Shown one piece after another: positions 21,633-33,608 of a DNA stretch of 64,000 bases. The stretch is from contig NC_090291.1 in assembly GCF_037392515.1 (NCBI RefSeq), forward strand, positions 18,875,501 to 18,939,500, in the 5' to 3' direction. Both the position numbers and the translations under genes were made by a program. A model generated the notes under the pieces. It was given only the letters and a program-made list of their open reading frames with translations, searched no databases and had not been told where the DNA came from. Every line of letters starts with the position of its first letter. Within the stretch, counting starts at the first letter, position 1. Source of the DNA: Haliotis asinina. Taxonomy: Eukaryota; Mollusca; Gastropoda; Lepetellida; Haliotidae.

Positions 21633-22294
21633 TTATCGACAACATCATTTACGTACGTATATTGGTACAAGCGCATATATTTCTAGAGTTACACCGTGTT
21701 CATATCGGTTCTTATGTTTACACCTTCATTACTGCAAAACTCGTTGAAGTCTGTGCTTTTATGAAAATTAGTCAACGGTACATCATGGACGGCGTATTTC
21801 TTCTGTAAAGAACAGAAGTTTGGTAAAGGAACAACGCAGCATAACTCAACCCGTTCTATCATCAGCCAATCATGAAGCTGTACGTCCTTAATGGGCGTTG
21901 CCTAGTCGTTTCCTGCTTGATGGGAAAATACACACAAAGATATATATTGATTAAAAACATATGTAGATACATTCAGAATATACTGTTGCAGAAGACGTCA
22001 TTACAGGCGTTACGTTGGCGTCTAGTGGTGTGTCAAACTAACAGACAACGACGTTACTATATGTTCAAAACCTCTCTCTCTCTCTCTCTGCGTGTGTGTG
22101 CGTGCGTGACTTACAGGAGATGTTGCGCTTACACGTGTATTCATTTAGAAGAAGACATGTGTTCATATAGATTAAATATTCACTTTATTCTTCGTTGAAA
22201 GTAAATAGATATTTTTATTATCTTGGGGTTTACGTAAGGATAACACTCGATTACATTGTTTGCACAGCTGCTTTCCAACTTACGTCCATCTAGT

Positions 22295-22385
22295 TAACAT
22301 TACGCACCATGTTTTAAAGTATTCTGGTGTGACCCGACCAGGGGATCGAACCATGTCCATCCGCTCTCCACTACACCACGGAAGT
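22295..22385 (-). mobile_element. tRNA-derived SINE, third family, fragment
   Basis: The minus strand reads CCGTGGTGTAGTGGAGAGCG (A box region), GGTTCGATCCCCTGG (B box) and GTCGGGTCACACCAGAATAC then TTTAAAAC. The CGGGTCA/ACCA/CTTTAAAA end is typical of a tRNA-SINE type common in molluscs. The anticodon arm is not tRNA-like, so this is not a functional tRNA. Confidence 0.6.
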
Positions 22386-22399
22386 CGCAAACAGTCTGT

Positions 22400-25020
22400 G
22401 AGAGACTTAAATCGGCGCAGTGATAGTCAAGTATGTGCGAATTGACAGCGTTACATGTAGTTTGGAACACGGAACACTTCGTTCACACATCGTGAATTTT
22501 ATCCCGGTCGTGTTTTAGGAAAGTTATGTGGGGTGTGTTTGAAAAAAAGCCTGACCCATTCAAACCCACATATACATCCCACTGAGAGACGTGACCATCT
22601 TTGCTGTGGGAGACGTCTATGTTATACGTTACTTCACTGTCGTATTTGCTCCTTTCTTCCCTTGGGCTTTTTAAACTAATATGAAGGGGGTAAATCACGC
22701 ATGGTAATCTCGATTTTTAATAATGCACTTCAATAATATTTGAGTAGGTCAAGTTTATCTAGCACGATTAATAACAATAATGAAGAATTTGTATTTGAAC
22801 CCAGATGATCCATTTATTCAAAACCATTATCCTCCAACATTCAGTAAAATACGAAGATAGAAATCAAACATACTAACGTATACGAACAGCGACGTACCAA
22901 ACAAAGGAAAATATACACACTTTACATAGTACAGATTACAAAGACACACTAAGCATTGTAGTCATAAAGAAATGCATATTTTTAATAGAACCAATCTATC
23001 TATCATAGCTGCTTGCTTTGCGCGTTATGAAAATGTAGTGGCAGTAATAATTACAAACAAAAGAACGGTGCAAAAAAAAGTGATTAAAAGTTTTCAATTT
23101 CCTGTTTATTTCCATGATAAATAAGAGTTAACATGGATTTACAGTTGTATTTGTATTCCCTAAACAGTGTGATTCCGGCCATGGTATTTTTGTTACTTGT
23201 AAAATGGTTATTTATTGCAACTCAAAATAATTAACACATTTAACGTCTGGGTTTTGTGAACCTAAATAGGGCCTCCTTTACTACAGGGGCAGATAACTCT
23301 CCTATATCAAATAGTCGATGTAAATAAGGAAGTGCGACGAGAAGCCAGGAAACAGCTGTCTGGCAGTATGCACGAGGTGTGAGAATTCCATGGAAACGGT
23401 AATCAGGTTTGTCACAGTGTTCTTTAGCAGTTTGGGCCAAATGTCTTAAGTGAAAATGGTCTGCGTTTCCTGCCAGTTGCACAGGTCCTTATACTAAGCA
23501 AGACTTTCGAACTCAACGGTCTCCCTCTTGCTTCTTTTCCGTGATAACCACAAACTGAAATATTTTGGCTTCTGTTTAATACTGCCGACGTTTTATTTTA
23601 CACACGTGTGTCACCAGTCGGTTTCAAGAGTAATTTTCACGTAAGTAAAATTCAAACGTTTGTTTCCTGTAAAATCTTAAGAATTGTCATTTTTTGAAAC
23701 TCCTACATTGATACATGAAGATGATCAATGTGTGTCATAGTGATAGATGATCATCTGTGGAAGAATATTGGGATGACTTTGATACGCAAAATGTCAGTAA
23801 TTGTCATTGTTTATTTTGCGATCAACTGGCGTATTAAGTGTGTCCATGTCTTGAAATATATAGCCCAAAGACATATAACATATATATAGTCTTTGCACTA
23901 TGACCAAGCATCAAAATATAACAGATACAAGTCGAACTTTGACCTGGTAAGAATGAACAACCATGCTTTCGGTCCTGAAATCAGAGACCATATTATAGAT
24001 TACATTTACTAAATGGTCTCAGCTCAAATTCTCGTCAGAATTTCTCAAAATATACACTTTCTGGTTTTAACCAATAATAATTTGGGTCTCAATGAAAGGA
24101 TCTCAGTGTGAAAAGTTTTACAGAAAACTCTATTGTCACTCCCAAGTTATGACGTTTCGAGGAGCCCAAAGTGTAACATTTCCTCAATGTAGAATTTTCA
24201 GCTTTGTTATTACATTGTGACATGGCGTTACATAATGTAACATATGTTGTGACAAGACTGTGTTATGACTTTCCAGCCCACAATCTTCCCACAACATTGC
24301 ATTAACATTGAATGTTAGGTGGGAAGCTTTTAAAGATTTTCAGGAATTTTGCAATTGTGCTCCTAATAATACCTGTCACTTCTGCAGTTTTCATTCCATG
24401 CCATTTCATTCCATGTCTTTTGACACGTACAGTTATTTTCCTTTGGTATGATTTAAAAAAAAAGTTTTATTACCGTATTGTACAGTGTCATCATTATGAC
24501 AAACAAACAAAAATTAAGCAAAGAAATAAGCAACTCAAAAAACCTCATGCTATTGTTTTTATTGGCCTAAACTGTAAACTTACAAGACCTATTTTTTTAC
24601 AATGTATTTTGCTCTATATACTCTTCATAAAATACTTTTACTATAACTACAGAATAAGACTTTGACAGATGATTTTTTCATTTTTCTCTCCTGCCTTTAA
24701 GTTTTCTGTAAACAAAAATCCTTAAAACATGAACTATAGTTGGTCTGGCCCAAATGGTTTTTAAAAGTAAAATGTGACTTGTGTGGGTAATGACAACAAT
24801 TTTGGGATCTTGCTAATTTCTAAGAGTGTATCTAGACTGTGAATTCCATAGCGGTACTCAGGTAGAGGTGGAGGTAGGTCTACTCTTCAACTTTTGTGAA
24901 TTCCTCAATCTTGTCTTTCCACTTCACACAGAAAGCATGAATTCCCAAGGGGAAAAATACCAAAAGGGTAAGAGCACAGTTTTTTTTTTAAGACTACTTT
25001 GATGACCCTGATCCCAATCT
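22400..25020. other. Gene-free intergenic stretch
   Basis: AT-rich, no coding signal and no recognised retroposon. It contains small palindromic sequence near 24190-24260 (ACATTGTGACATGG, TTACATAATGTAAC, ATATGTTGTGACA). The plus open frame at 24312-24665 is low-complexity and not supported by any motif. Confidence 0.5.
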
Positions 25021-25029
25021 CATTGTAAA

Positions 25030-25071
25030 CTGAGCGAACGCTTTAACCACTAGGCTACCCCACCACCCCTT
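25030..25071 (-). mobile_element. SINE family B 5'-end fragment
   Basis: GAGCGAACGCTTTAACCACT followed by AGGCTACCCCACCACCCC is the reverse complement of the family B head (A box). It lies just upstream of the first DIPK1 coding exon. Confidence 0.75.
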
Positions 25072-25201
25072 GACTGTATGATGTTTCATAGAATGTTCTA
25101 ACTGCTTCATCTAGTGTATTAGTTTATTCATCCTTTGATTTGAAAGTGAACTTGTTTTCAGTCACCACGACAACTAGTTGCAGGACTGTGCAGATGGTAG
25201 G

Positions 25202-28200
25202 ATGCGCGTGACATCGTTTGGATTAGGATGCAGAAGACCGAAGCGTGTTCTCATCATCTGTGTGCTGGTGCTGCTGCTCGTGGGTTGTCTCTACTTTATG
25301 CAGGTCGTCCAGGAGATCATACATGACATGAGCTGCTCTGAGCAGGAATCTCATGAGGTTCTGCAGCAGTATGTGAGTATAATGAAGGTACCATAGTGTA
25401 CCAAACGCATTCTTGTGAATTCAAAATGATGTGCAGCTGGCAATGGTCTGTAGATGGAAGGGGCAGTGGGGTAGCCTAGTGGTTAAAGCATTTGCTCATG
25501 AGACCGAAGACATGGGTTTGATTCCCAACATGGGTACAATGTGTGGAGCCCATTTCTGGTGTTCCCCAATGTGATGTTGCTGGAATATATTGCTGAAAGC
25601 AGCATGAAACCCATCTCACTCACTCACTCACACAGTAGATGGATGGGTGTTTAGTAGCTTTGGATGGTGTACTCCTAAGGAAGCAGACAATACAATTTGA
25701 ATGCAAACATCTGTTAACTTGGTGCTTTGAGCATTTTAGTTTGAAGTCTTGCAAGTCCAAACTTTCAATCCTATTACTCAGCCCTCAATGTCCCAACTCT
25801 AAATGTCCCAAACCTTAAGGTCCCAATGCTCAGCGTCCTAACCCTCAATGTCCCAATCCTCTCAAGTTACTGATTCAAATGCAAAGTGTCCAGTTGGGTT
25901 TTTTATTAAATGGAGCACTGACAAAAAGTATTTATATACACTATTAAAAGTCGAATAGTAATATTATGTGGTCAGAAGTTACCAAAGCAATCCCTCTCAG
26001 CAAAACTATGAAAGTCAAAAGTCCAAAGATATGTGTAGTCAGAAGGAAATATGTACACTAATGACTTGTATGATAAACAGAGAGTTAGCATTAGTATATA
26101 GTATATCATGTGACTGACTGGATCCAGGTTATCATAAAGGTACCAGTGCCCAACTTGGTACCTGTTTCATCTGATCACCTCATTCACACATCCTTACCCT
26201 AACACACTGTTAGCTAGGTTGAGTTGAAGCATGTATTCTTTTGAATATTAGCATGGTGACGTGACTAAAGTCATCCAGTATCACATGTTGTTATTTGTTA
26301 TTTTAAGAAAGCAGCCTCTTTACTTTAATAAATTACAAATAATTTGAGAATAAATGATAACCTATGGGGATTTATGGATTATATTACCCTCTATCATGGA
26401 CCTAATAGACACATTTACTTAGAATCATGATTAATACTCTTGTGTAACGTTACAACTCTGTGTGTGCATGTGTTGTGGGGAGGTGGGGGGAGAAGTTAGT
26501 CCAGTGGTTAAAGCATCCACTGGTCCTAGTCTTGGGTTCATTTCCCCACATGGGTACATTACATTGTGTGAAGCCCATTTCTCATGCTCACCCTGTGGTG
26601 ATATTGCTGGAATATTGCTAAAAGTGCATAAAACTCAACTCACTTACTATGTGTGTATGTCCATGAATGATGAGTGCATGCATGTGCACAGTGGACTCCC
26701 ACTGGGACATTTTCATTTTGAATCCGAGATGACCAGTCCTGAAATGAAGTGTCACCCCTTCAGGGAAACTCTGTAAATTTCAAGTCACCATTTAGTCATG
26801 TATGCTATGTTTCAATTTGTGAGTGAGTGAGTTTGACACCACATTCAGCAATATTTCAGCAACATCACAGCAAGGAATGCCAGATTTGGGCTTCATGCAT
26901 TTTACCCAAGTGAGGAATCAAGCCTGGGCCTTCCACATGACGAGTGAACACCTCAGCCACAAGGCCATCCCACAGACCCAGCAGTTTGTGATGTCAACAA
27001 CAGCTGATGACATATATAACATGATTTGTTTTGACTTTACATTGCATCAAGTCACCAATCAGCCTACAAAACAGAGAAAACTGACCTCACTGGCTCTTTA
27101 CAATAACTGACCAGTCCTGATATGATGATCTAATGACCATCTTCTTTCTCACCTTCTACAGTGTCAGATGTACCGGGACAAACGTATAGTTGGCGATCTG
27201 TGCCCTCATCTGTGTGACAATGGCCCTAAAGTACAGTATAAGAAATGTACAAACTATCGTCAAGGAAAGCGGGTCTTCATTGTCCAGTGTCAAGACTTCT
27301 GCGAAGAAGGTGCTACAGTGAAAGCTGTCCTGAAAACAAACCACAAAAACTTCTCTGATTTCCTGAACGAGGAGTTCTCCTTTGAAAGAGAAGATCGAGA
27401 GACTAACGGCCCATCCATTGACTTCCTGCAGACAATGATTAAGGACACATTGCAAACGGACCTCCATATGACCCTCTCCAAAGAAACAGACCCAATAGCA
27501 TTCATGTGGAAAGACAACTATTTGAACTATTATAAGAAAAATAATAAAAACAGCCAGTTCGCTCTAGCAAGATCAGTGTGGTCACTGGTTCGTCAGTCTG
27601 AGTATTTAATGATGATGGCCAATCAGGAACACCAGTTTATGCCACAGATATATGGGACTTGTGGACCACTCTACTTAATGGAGTACGCACCCCCTGGGGA
27701 CATGCTTGAGCATGACGTTCAGTTTACCAATTTCCCCTGGGTTGTTAGAGCCAAGGTGGCCAAGGGCATTCTGGGTATTTTATGGTCGATTCAAGAAGAT
27801 ATGCATGAGCCTATGCACTTGTGTGATGTAAAGGGAGAGAACTTTGGAGTTGCGGAAAACGGTCAAGTGAAACTGATCGACACGGACACTGTGTTTTATG
27901 ATAGTAAGATGCTGGAAGAGCTTGCCACTGGGAAGTGTTCTCGGAACAATGAGTGTAACTTCTTTGACTGCCGTGGCTGGTGTGATTCCAAGACAGGTAT
28001 CTGTGCTAAGTTTCGCATCAACAGCAACCTACAGGTGAGTCGTGTTGACGGAGTAAGTTGTTCAGACACACCTACATATTGCTGCATCTACAACAACCTT
28101 CATTACCATCACTTAATGCTCCTCAGGAGCCGTGAAACTGCAGGTTAGATTGGTCTTCAGTAACCCATGCTTGTAGCAAGAGGTGACTAACGGAATCGGG

Positions 28201-29244
28201 AGGTCAGGCTCGCTGACTCGGCTGACACATCGTATCCAAATTGCATGGGTCGATGCTCATGCTGTTGACCAATGATAATCACGATAATGGCGAATAATAT
28301 TTGTAAATTTACCATTGTGAATAGGATGTTTGAATGTTAAAAAGCTTCATTATAGACTATGTGGTAGTTCTTTCATCTAATCACTTGAACTTGGTCCAAA
28401 TACACCACAGCCTGGCCACTGGTCATTGGGCAGTGAATTGTCAAGGGCGTAGCCCAAGGTGCAAATTCATCAGCCAATCAACGGTGACCAGGCGTGAACC
28501 AAGTTTGAGTGATTGGTTGAAGTGACTTGTTTGTACCATGCCCACATTCTGCCTTCAAATTTTGATATCTGTGCAAAATATTTAAATTTGAAATCATTCT
28601 GTTTGAGACTGTTACCATGGTGTTAAACTCTAGGATGATACAAATGATGACAACACTCTCTCATGACCTGTTGATGTAATGGAAACTGCCTCTACTGTCT
28701 TAGAGGGATTGACCCAGTTATGAGCATCGAAGAAGGGTAATGGGCAACTTTCAAACTGGACTTTAATGTAGACCAACTAGTCCAGCTCAAAATGTTGGTT
28801 CTCCTGTCACAAGGTATACATCCACTTGAAACAGACAACTTTCTTTGTTCAACGTAGACATGGCTAAAATTGCAAACAGCCAATCCGAGAGTAGCTGTCA
28901 AAGGCAGCTCAAAACACTGGTGTGTATGAAAGAGACAGCAGTCAGGACATGGTGCGGTAAATGATAAATGCTGTTATGTTGGTTGTCATAAATAAGATCC
29001 TAAATATCGTTTTGCATGTTTCCAGAGTGTGTGCCAGGATGTGTTTCTTGGCAAGCTAATGGACTCTGTTGGAGGTCTGCTGAGAAATCCCCCTCGCGCT
29101 ATCAAGGCTCAACTCAAATCCATCCTGGACAAATGTGCCTTCAGTCAGACCTCTGAAGATGGTATACCCGTCCAAAAACCATCAGAGGAATTATATTGGC
29201 GCTTGTATAACCTTCTACAGAACAGCATTGACAACCAGAGTTAA
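25202..29244 (+). CDS. DIPK1: DIPK1 (FAM69) family protein kinase-like, type II membrane protein
   Basis: Three coding exons, all phase 0: 25202-25372 (GTGAGT donor), 27162-28034 (TTCTACAG acceptor, GTGAGT donor) and 29026-29244. The product is 420 residues, the usual length for FAM69A/B/C. The start is the first ATG after an in-frame TAG at 25175; an acceptor at 25160 implies a 5'-UTR intron. Seen: short N-tail with RRPKR, one membrane segment (about 16-34), then a luminal cysteine-rich region opening C-x2-Y-x7-G-D-L-C-x3-C. Kinase-like landmarks are AVLK (K115), a catalytic-loop-like CDVKGENF (278-285, D279 and N284) and a metal-loop-like LIDTDTV (D297, D299), followed by a cysteine cluster near 316-339. 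The family is ER/Golgi-luminal with poorly known substrates. Catalytic Asp, Asn and Lys are retained, so activity is possible. Which vertebrate paralogue is closest is not decided. Confidence 0.9.
25459..25634 (+). mobile_element. SINE family B copy with target-site duplication (DIPK1 intron 1)
   Basis: GGGTAGCCTAGTGGTTAAAG (A box region), GGGTTTGATTCCC (B box) and CTCACTCACTCACA tail. GTAGATGGA at 25450-25458 is repeated at 25635-25643, a 9-bp target duplication. Confidence 0.95.
25768..25861. repeat. Degenerate short tandem repeat
   Basis: About six imperfect copies of CCCTCAATGTCCCAA (for example CCTCAATGTCCCAAC, TCTAAATGTCCCAAA, CCTCAATGTCCCAAT). Intronic in DIPK1. Confidence 0.8.
26475..26646 (+). 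mobile_element. SINE family B copy, diverged
   Basis: GTTAGTCCAGTGGTTAAAGC, TGGGTTCATTTCCCC and GATATTGCTGGAATATTGCT, then AACTCACTTAC. In DIPK1 intron 1. Confidence 0.85.
26819..26980 (-). mobile_element. SINE family B copy, inverted, diverged
   Basis: GTGAGTGAGTGAGTTTGACA tail on the plus strand, TCAGCAATATTTCAGCAACA, the degenerate reverse B box GGAATCAAGCCTG, and CACCTCAGCCACAAGG at the head. Faces the copy at 26475, so the two can form an inverted pair within the intron. Confidence 0.85.
28131..28285 (+). mobile_element. SINE family A 5' part (DIPK1 intron 2)
   Basis: GTCTTCAGTAACCCATGCTT, GAGGTGACTAACGGAATCGG, GGTCAGGCTCGCTGACTCGG and GATGCTCATGCTGTTGACCA are family A landmarks. The 3' half and tail are missing. 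Confidence 0.85.
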
Positions 29245-29742
29245 CCAGTTACCATGGTAATATCTCTCAGTCCCATTTTGTGTTGTCAAGGATCAAGTTA
29301 ACTTATTTGCACATAGTCTGTCCTTCTCCATGATATATTGATAACTCAGTATACATTCCACAGCTTTGGAATGCATGAAAACAATGGCAAAAGAGTGAAT
29401 ACAGTGGATATAGTGCATCAGTATGTACAATTGCTATGCAGTGCATGAATACGTTCAGTTGATTTGCACTGCATGAGTGCATTTAGTTACAATACATTCA
29501 GTTGCTATGCAAACACTATGTAGTGCAGTACTGACATGCCTATATTCAGTAAACTGACAAAATGACACCATTTTAGACTTATCAAATGTCATCTTATTTG
29601 CTGACATTGAAGTTTTGTGTAATTTGATTTCATTGATAATTTTTATAAATTTGAAGTTAACATAATCAATTCCAAGATGATCACTGCAATGAGAAAAAAG
29701 ATTAAGAAAAAGAGTTAGTTCAAAGTGCATTTAGTTTAGTAA

Positions 29743-29748
29743 AATAAA
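29743..29748 (+). terminator. Candidate DIPK1 polyadenylation signal
   Basis: AATAAA about 500 bases after the DIPK1 stop. It is the first good hexamer in an AT-rich context; another follows near 29810. Confidence 0.35.
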
Positions 29749-31435
29749 CATTCTATACATTGTTTTTAATTGTTCATTGAGTTTAATCAACAAAAACACC
29801 TCAAAATAAAACCAAATGTTTTTTTCTGAATTAACAAATATTAGAGTTATAAAAGTAATCAAATGATATACTGTACCATTGAGATTTGATAATTACATTA
29901 ATTATTGAGATTTTATGTTTCCTATCAAGAATTTGATACAATGAATATTACTGTTGCACTTTCTCAGGTATTTTGCTGTGATACGATTCTTTGTCATGTA
30001 ATCCCAGTGAATATGTATCCATGGTTAAGGGGAACATAGTGGAAACAGGCATTTATGATGGTTTAAATATTATATATGATCAGTGCTGTTGGCATTAGCT
30101 GTATTCATGTAATCTGAATAGGACTTACTGCTTGGCAAGTATTAGATGAGCCACAACCAACACAAATGACCCCAATTTGCATATGGGAACCCCTCCAGAA
30201 CATTCCATTTGAAACAAGAGGGAAACAGGTTGTCATCTAAATATTGAAAAGTGCCATTTCCTCATGTGAATCGTGTTTTGATTGTTATATCATACCACTG
30301 GACACATGTTAAGCAGAAGCGGCATTGAGTTTACGCCAAGGTAAAGTGTGTATTGCACGTGCATTATCATTGATCTACCTCATGTACCTGTAACAACCAA
30401 GTGTATTCGTCTACATTCCCTGCCCCCATCTACTTGTCACAAACGTGTTTACTGTGCAGGCTCATCTAATACGTGTCAAGTGAAGGATGAAGCAGTGGTG
30501 TGGAGTCCAGTGTTATTATTCTGAAGACATCATACCCAAGTTCATACTCACAGAGGAAGGGTTCAGTGTCAGATTCATGTATATACATAATGTGAGCTGC
30601 ATGTCTCATCATGCTCTATCTTCAGGGCTCTCTGGGTTTTGTGTTGTTTTGACATTTATTTCATTATGCTAATGTATTTTTGCTTGTTGAATGTTTTATT
30701 CATTTGTCTTGTCCTGACCAGTTGGAGGAAATCCAGAAACATGTAGTTTGATATTTTCAACTATTAACTGTTTAGTTAGTGTCATGTGTGGTACGGCTGA
30801 TTCAAAAGATGACTAAAGAAAAGAATGATTGATAGTGATAATGAAAGGCAGATAACACTTTGTTAGTGAAAGTTATTTTAAAAATTTGGGTTAGTGTGAT
30901 TTTCATGAGTGACTAGATGTTCTTTTTCTATGTTGACGAAGTTCTCAAAGAGTAAAATATTCCAGCCTTACATATTAAAACTGATAATACTTGTCCATTT
31001 TGTTACAAAACAAAGGTTTCCAGAGCACTGTTTTTGTGAACTGTAATAGTTTAGACACAAGTGGTGTCTTTCTGGAATTATGTTTGATTAGAGAGATGAC
31101 ATCCTGTGCATTAGTAGAATGTGGACAGAATTATCTGGAAGTTATTCTCATGAACACTTTTCATGAATATAATTAATTACTGTAATGATGATTGGGATTC
31201 AGTGAATCAAAACATCAATAAAGTATTTGAACGAGTAAGGAGCATAGTAAATAATAATTGCCATATAAAATCTTCCAGTTTTTTCTGATCAATTCACGAC
31301 CCTGGAAAAATATTTTCCATTGCAACTAAAGAAATTGTCAGACTGAAAATGTATGTTTTGATCTACATGAAAATCGCATAATGATAGGACATAGTTCATT
31401 GCTATTCATGATTTTATCAAATACAGCTTTCTCAT

Positions 31436-31744
31436 CTTGACCTGATCAAGAGAATACTACTGCATTGCGTGACTGTGTCACAACTGGTTGGGTCTATTGT
31501 TATGAATAGGTGCACCTTTGCTTCTGCTGTGAAAATAGAGTTATTATTGGACAGTCGAGACGGTATTGTTCTGCTGATGTTGATATTTGAAGATATTGCA
31601 TTCCTGCTGCTGCTGCATCGTCACTGGAACCGTCCACTCAGCATGACTCTCACAGCTGGTTCTGCTTGACCTGATCAAGTGAATAGTGACTGTGTCACAA
31701 CTGATTGGGTCTATTGTTGTGAAGGGGTGCACCTTTGTCAGTTG
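31436..31744. repeat. Pair of 80-bp direct repeats
   Basis: About 31436-31519 and 31664-31744 share, in order, CTTGACCTGATCAAG, GTGACTGTGTCACAACTG, TTGGGTCTATTGTT and GGTGCACCTTTG. About 150 bases of unrelated sequence lie between. Could be an old tandem duplication or the ends of a small LTR-like element; no coding remnant is visible. Confidence 0.8.
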
Positions 31745-33522
31745 ATTTTCAACATTTCCGAACAGCCGAGATAAGGTCGCCTTTTGACATCTCAGTGTCA
31801 AGAAAATGTCAACAATGTCCTAACTTTCAGGAACTAGCAAGAAGCTACAGATATTTTAATGTGTCTGATTCTGGCTTTAGGGCAGCAAGCAGCTGTAGCA
31901 GCCATTGTTTCAAGTGATAATACTGACAAATGAACTGGTCGTAGAGAGTGATAGTGAGAATGAATCAGATTTTGAGAGTAACTGATGTCTGTATGTTGTA
32001 AGGTTAGTAAACCAAAATAGATAGCATATGACCCTATAAACAATTCAGTTAAAACCTGAAATGACTGGGGTTCTTTTTCATCAGTATCGATTTCCAGGAC
32101 AAGTACTGTAATGAATTCATGATTTAATCCTTATCAGAACAACAACATCTTTAACATTCTCTGCTCCACTATGTAATGAAGTTACCTTGACCAGCTGCTC
32201 ATGCCATTTGACCTCATGGGTCATGCATATGCAGAGTAGCTCAGGTCAAGCTGAACAAGTTTTAGTTGTATAGAAGTAAAGATGGGTCATTGCTGAATTT
32301 TTTTCCAAGTGTATATGTTGTTTTATGTGAGGTCTGTGACTGAAGGTTAGGATGCATGTATCCCCGATCATTGTACACATACATGACCTATCCATATGAA
32401 TATTATTTTAAAATTTTTAACAACTGTTGTATAGCAGAGGTTTCTGTTTGGTTTTGAATTTGCTTATTATGTTTGCAAGTGTAAAAATGTGTTAATCAGG
32501 ACATTATTGTTGAACTGGCTGAACTAAAAGTATTACTTATAGTCAAGTCTTACACAACAAATTATCGGATTAAGGAGGATATCAGACTAAATAGATTAGA
32601 CTAAAATACGTTTATTCAACTTATTACCAACAAAAGCGTCGGATAAAGCTGATAAATGGAGGTTGGACTAGCAAGACTTCACTGTACTTGGATTTTTTTT
32701 TATGTGTCTCTGGGGTTTTTTTTCTTTTAAATCAAAATGACATTGTGTGAATCTGTTGTTATTTTTATCCATTTAGACGCAAAAAGTGTCTTAAAGGCAC
32801 AATGTCACACATTTTCTACAATATTTGGACCTATATTACATATATATATAGCGGGGCACTCACTTTACCTTCCTATTGGTGCAATAAATGGACTTACAAA
32901 TACATTACAGCCTGAAATTGATAACTGATACTTTAAAGCGAACTTCTTGCAAACAGAAAACAGCTGCCATATATGGAATGTAAACGATTGTTCCATACAT
33001 CAAAAACTGTCGTACATGGTGTTGTCAGTGTTTGCCCAACTGGTTTCAAAAACACAAGTTGTGCTATATGAAAGCTTCCCTGAGAACTGATAGTATTATT
33101 GTGAAAAATGCATTATGTATTTTTTCAAAAATGTGGTTTGACATTGTGCCATTAAACATATTGGTTGTAAGAAGAAGTTTTTTGCTTTACGCATTGCTTG
33201 CATAGCAGTATACATTCTTAATGGTTGGAGAGTGAGTGTTCAAGTGAATGTGCATGAGTACCCAAACATAGTAAATAAATCATCTATGTACAGATATGAG
33301 GACATAACACACTTTATTGATAACAATTTCCTTTTTGCTCTTTTTTGATGTTTCCATAAAATGTGTCATGTTTTTATGTCCATCGAGTTTATAAATACCC
33401 ATCAGGAACTAGATACAGGCAGTCCCACATAGTCCAGAATGGAACACAAGTATCAGTGGGAAAATTATGGTATCTGAAATGTCATTTATCATGTTTATAG
33501 ATCATGGAATCTCTACTTCAGA

Positions 33523-33608
33523 TATTTAGTAACGGAAAGATGTTTAGTAATGAAAAAGATATGTAGTAATGGAAAAGATATTTAGTAATGAAAAAGATAT
33601 TTAGTAAT
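33523..33608. repeat. 19-bp tandem repeat
   Basis: About 4.5 copies of GATATTTAGTAATGAAAAA with single changes. Confidence 0.9.

Noticed and set aside
22325-22382. tRNA gene on the minus strand
   Set aside because: A and B boxes exist but the anticodon arm and acceptor do not pair, and a SINE-type end follows.
24312-24665. 117-codon plus open frame
   Set aside because: Low-complexity, aromatic and basic composition from AT-rich DNA; no motif and no neighbouring exon.
27156-27517. Minus open frames opposite DIPK1 exon 2
   Set aside because: Shadows of the real coding exon on the plus strand.
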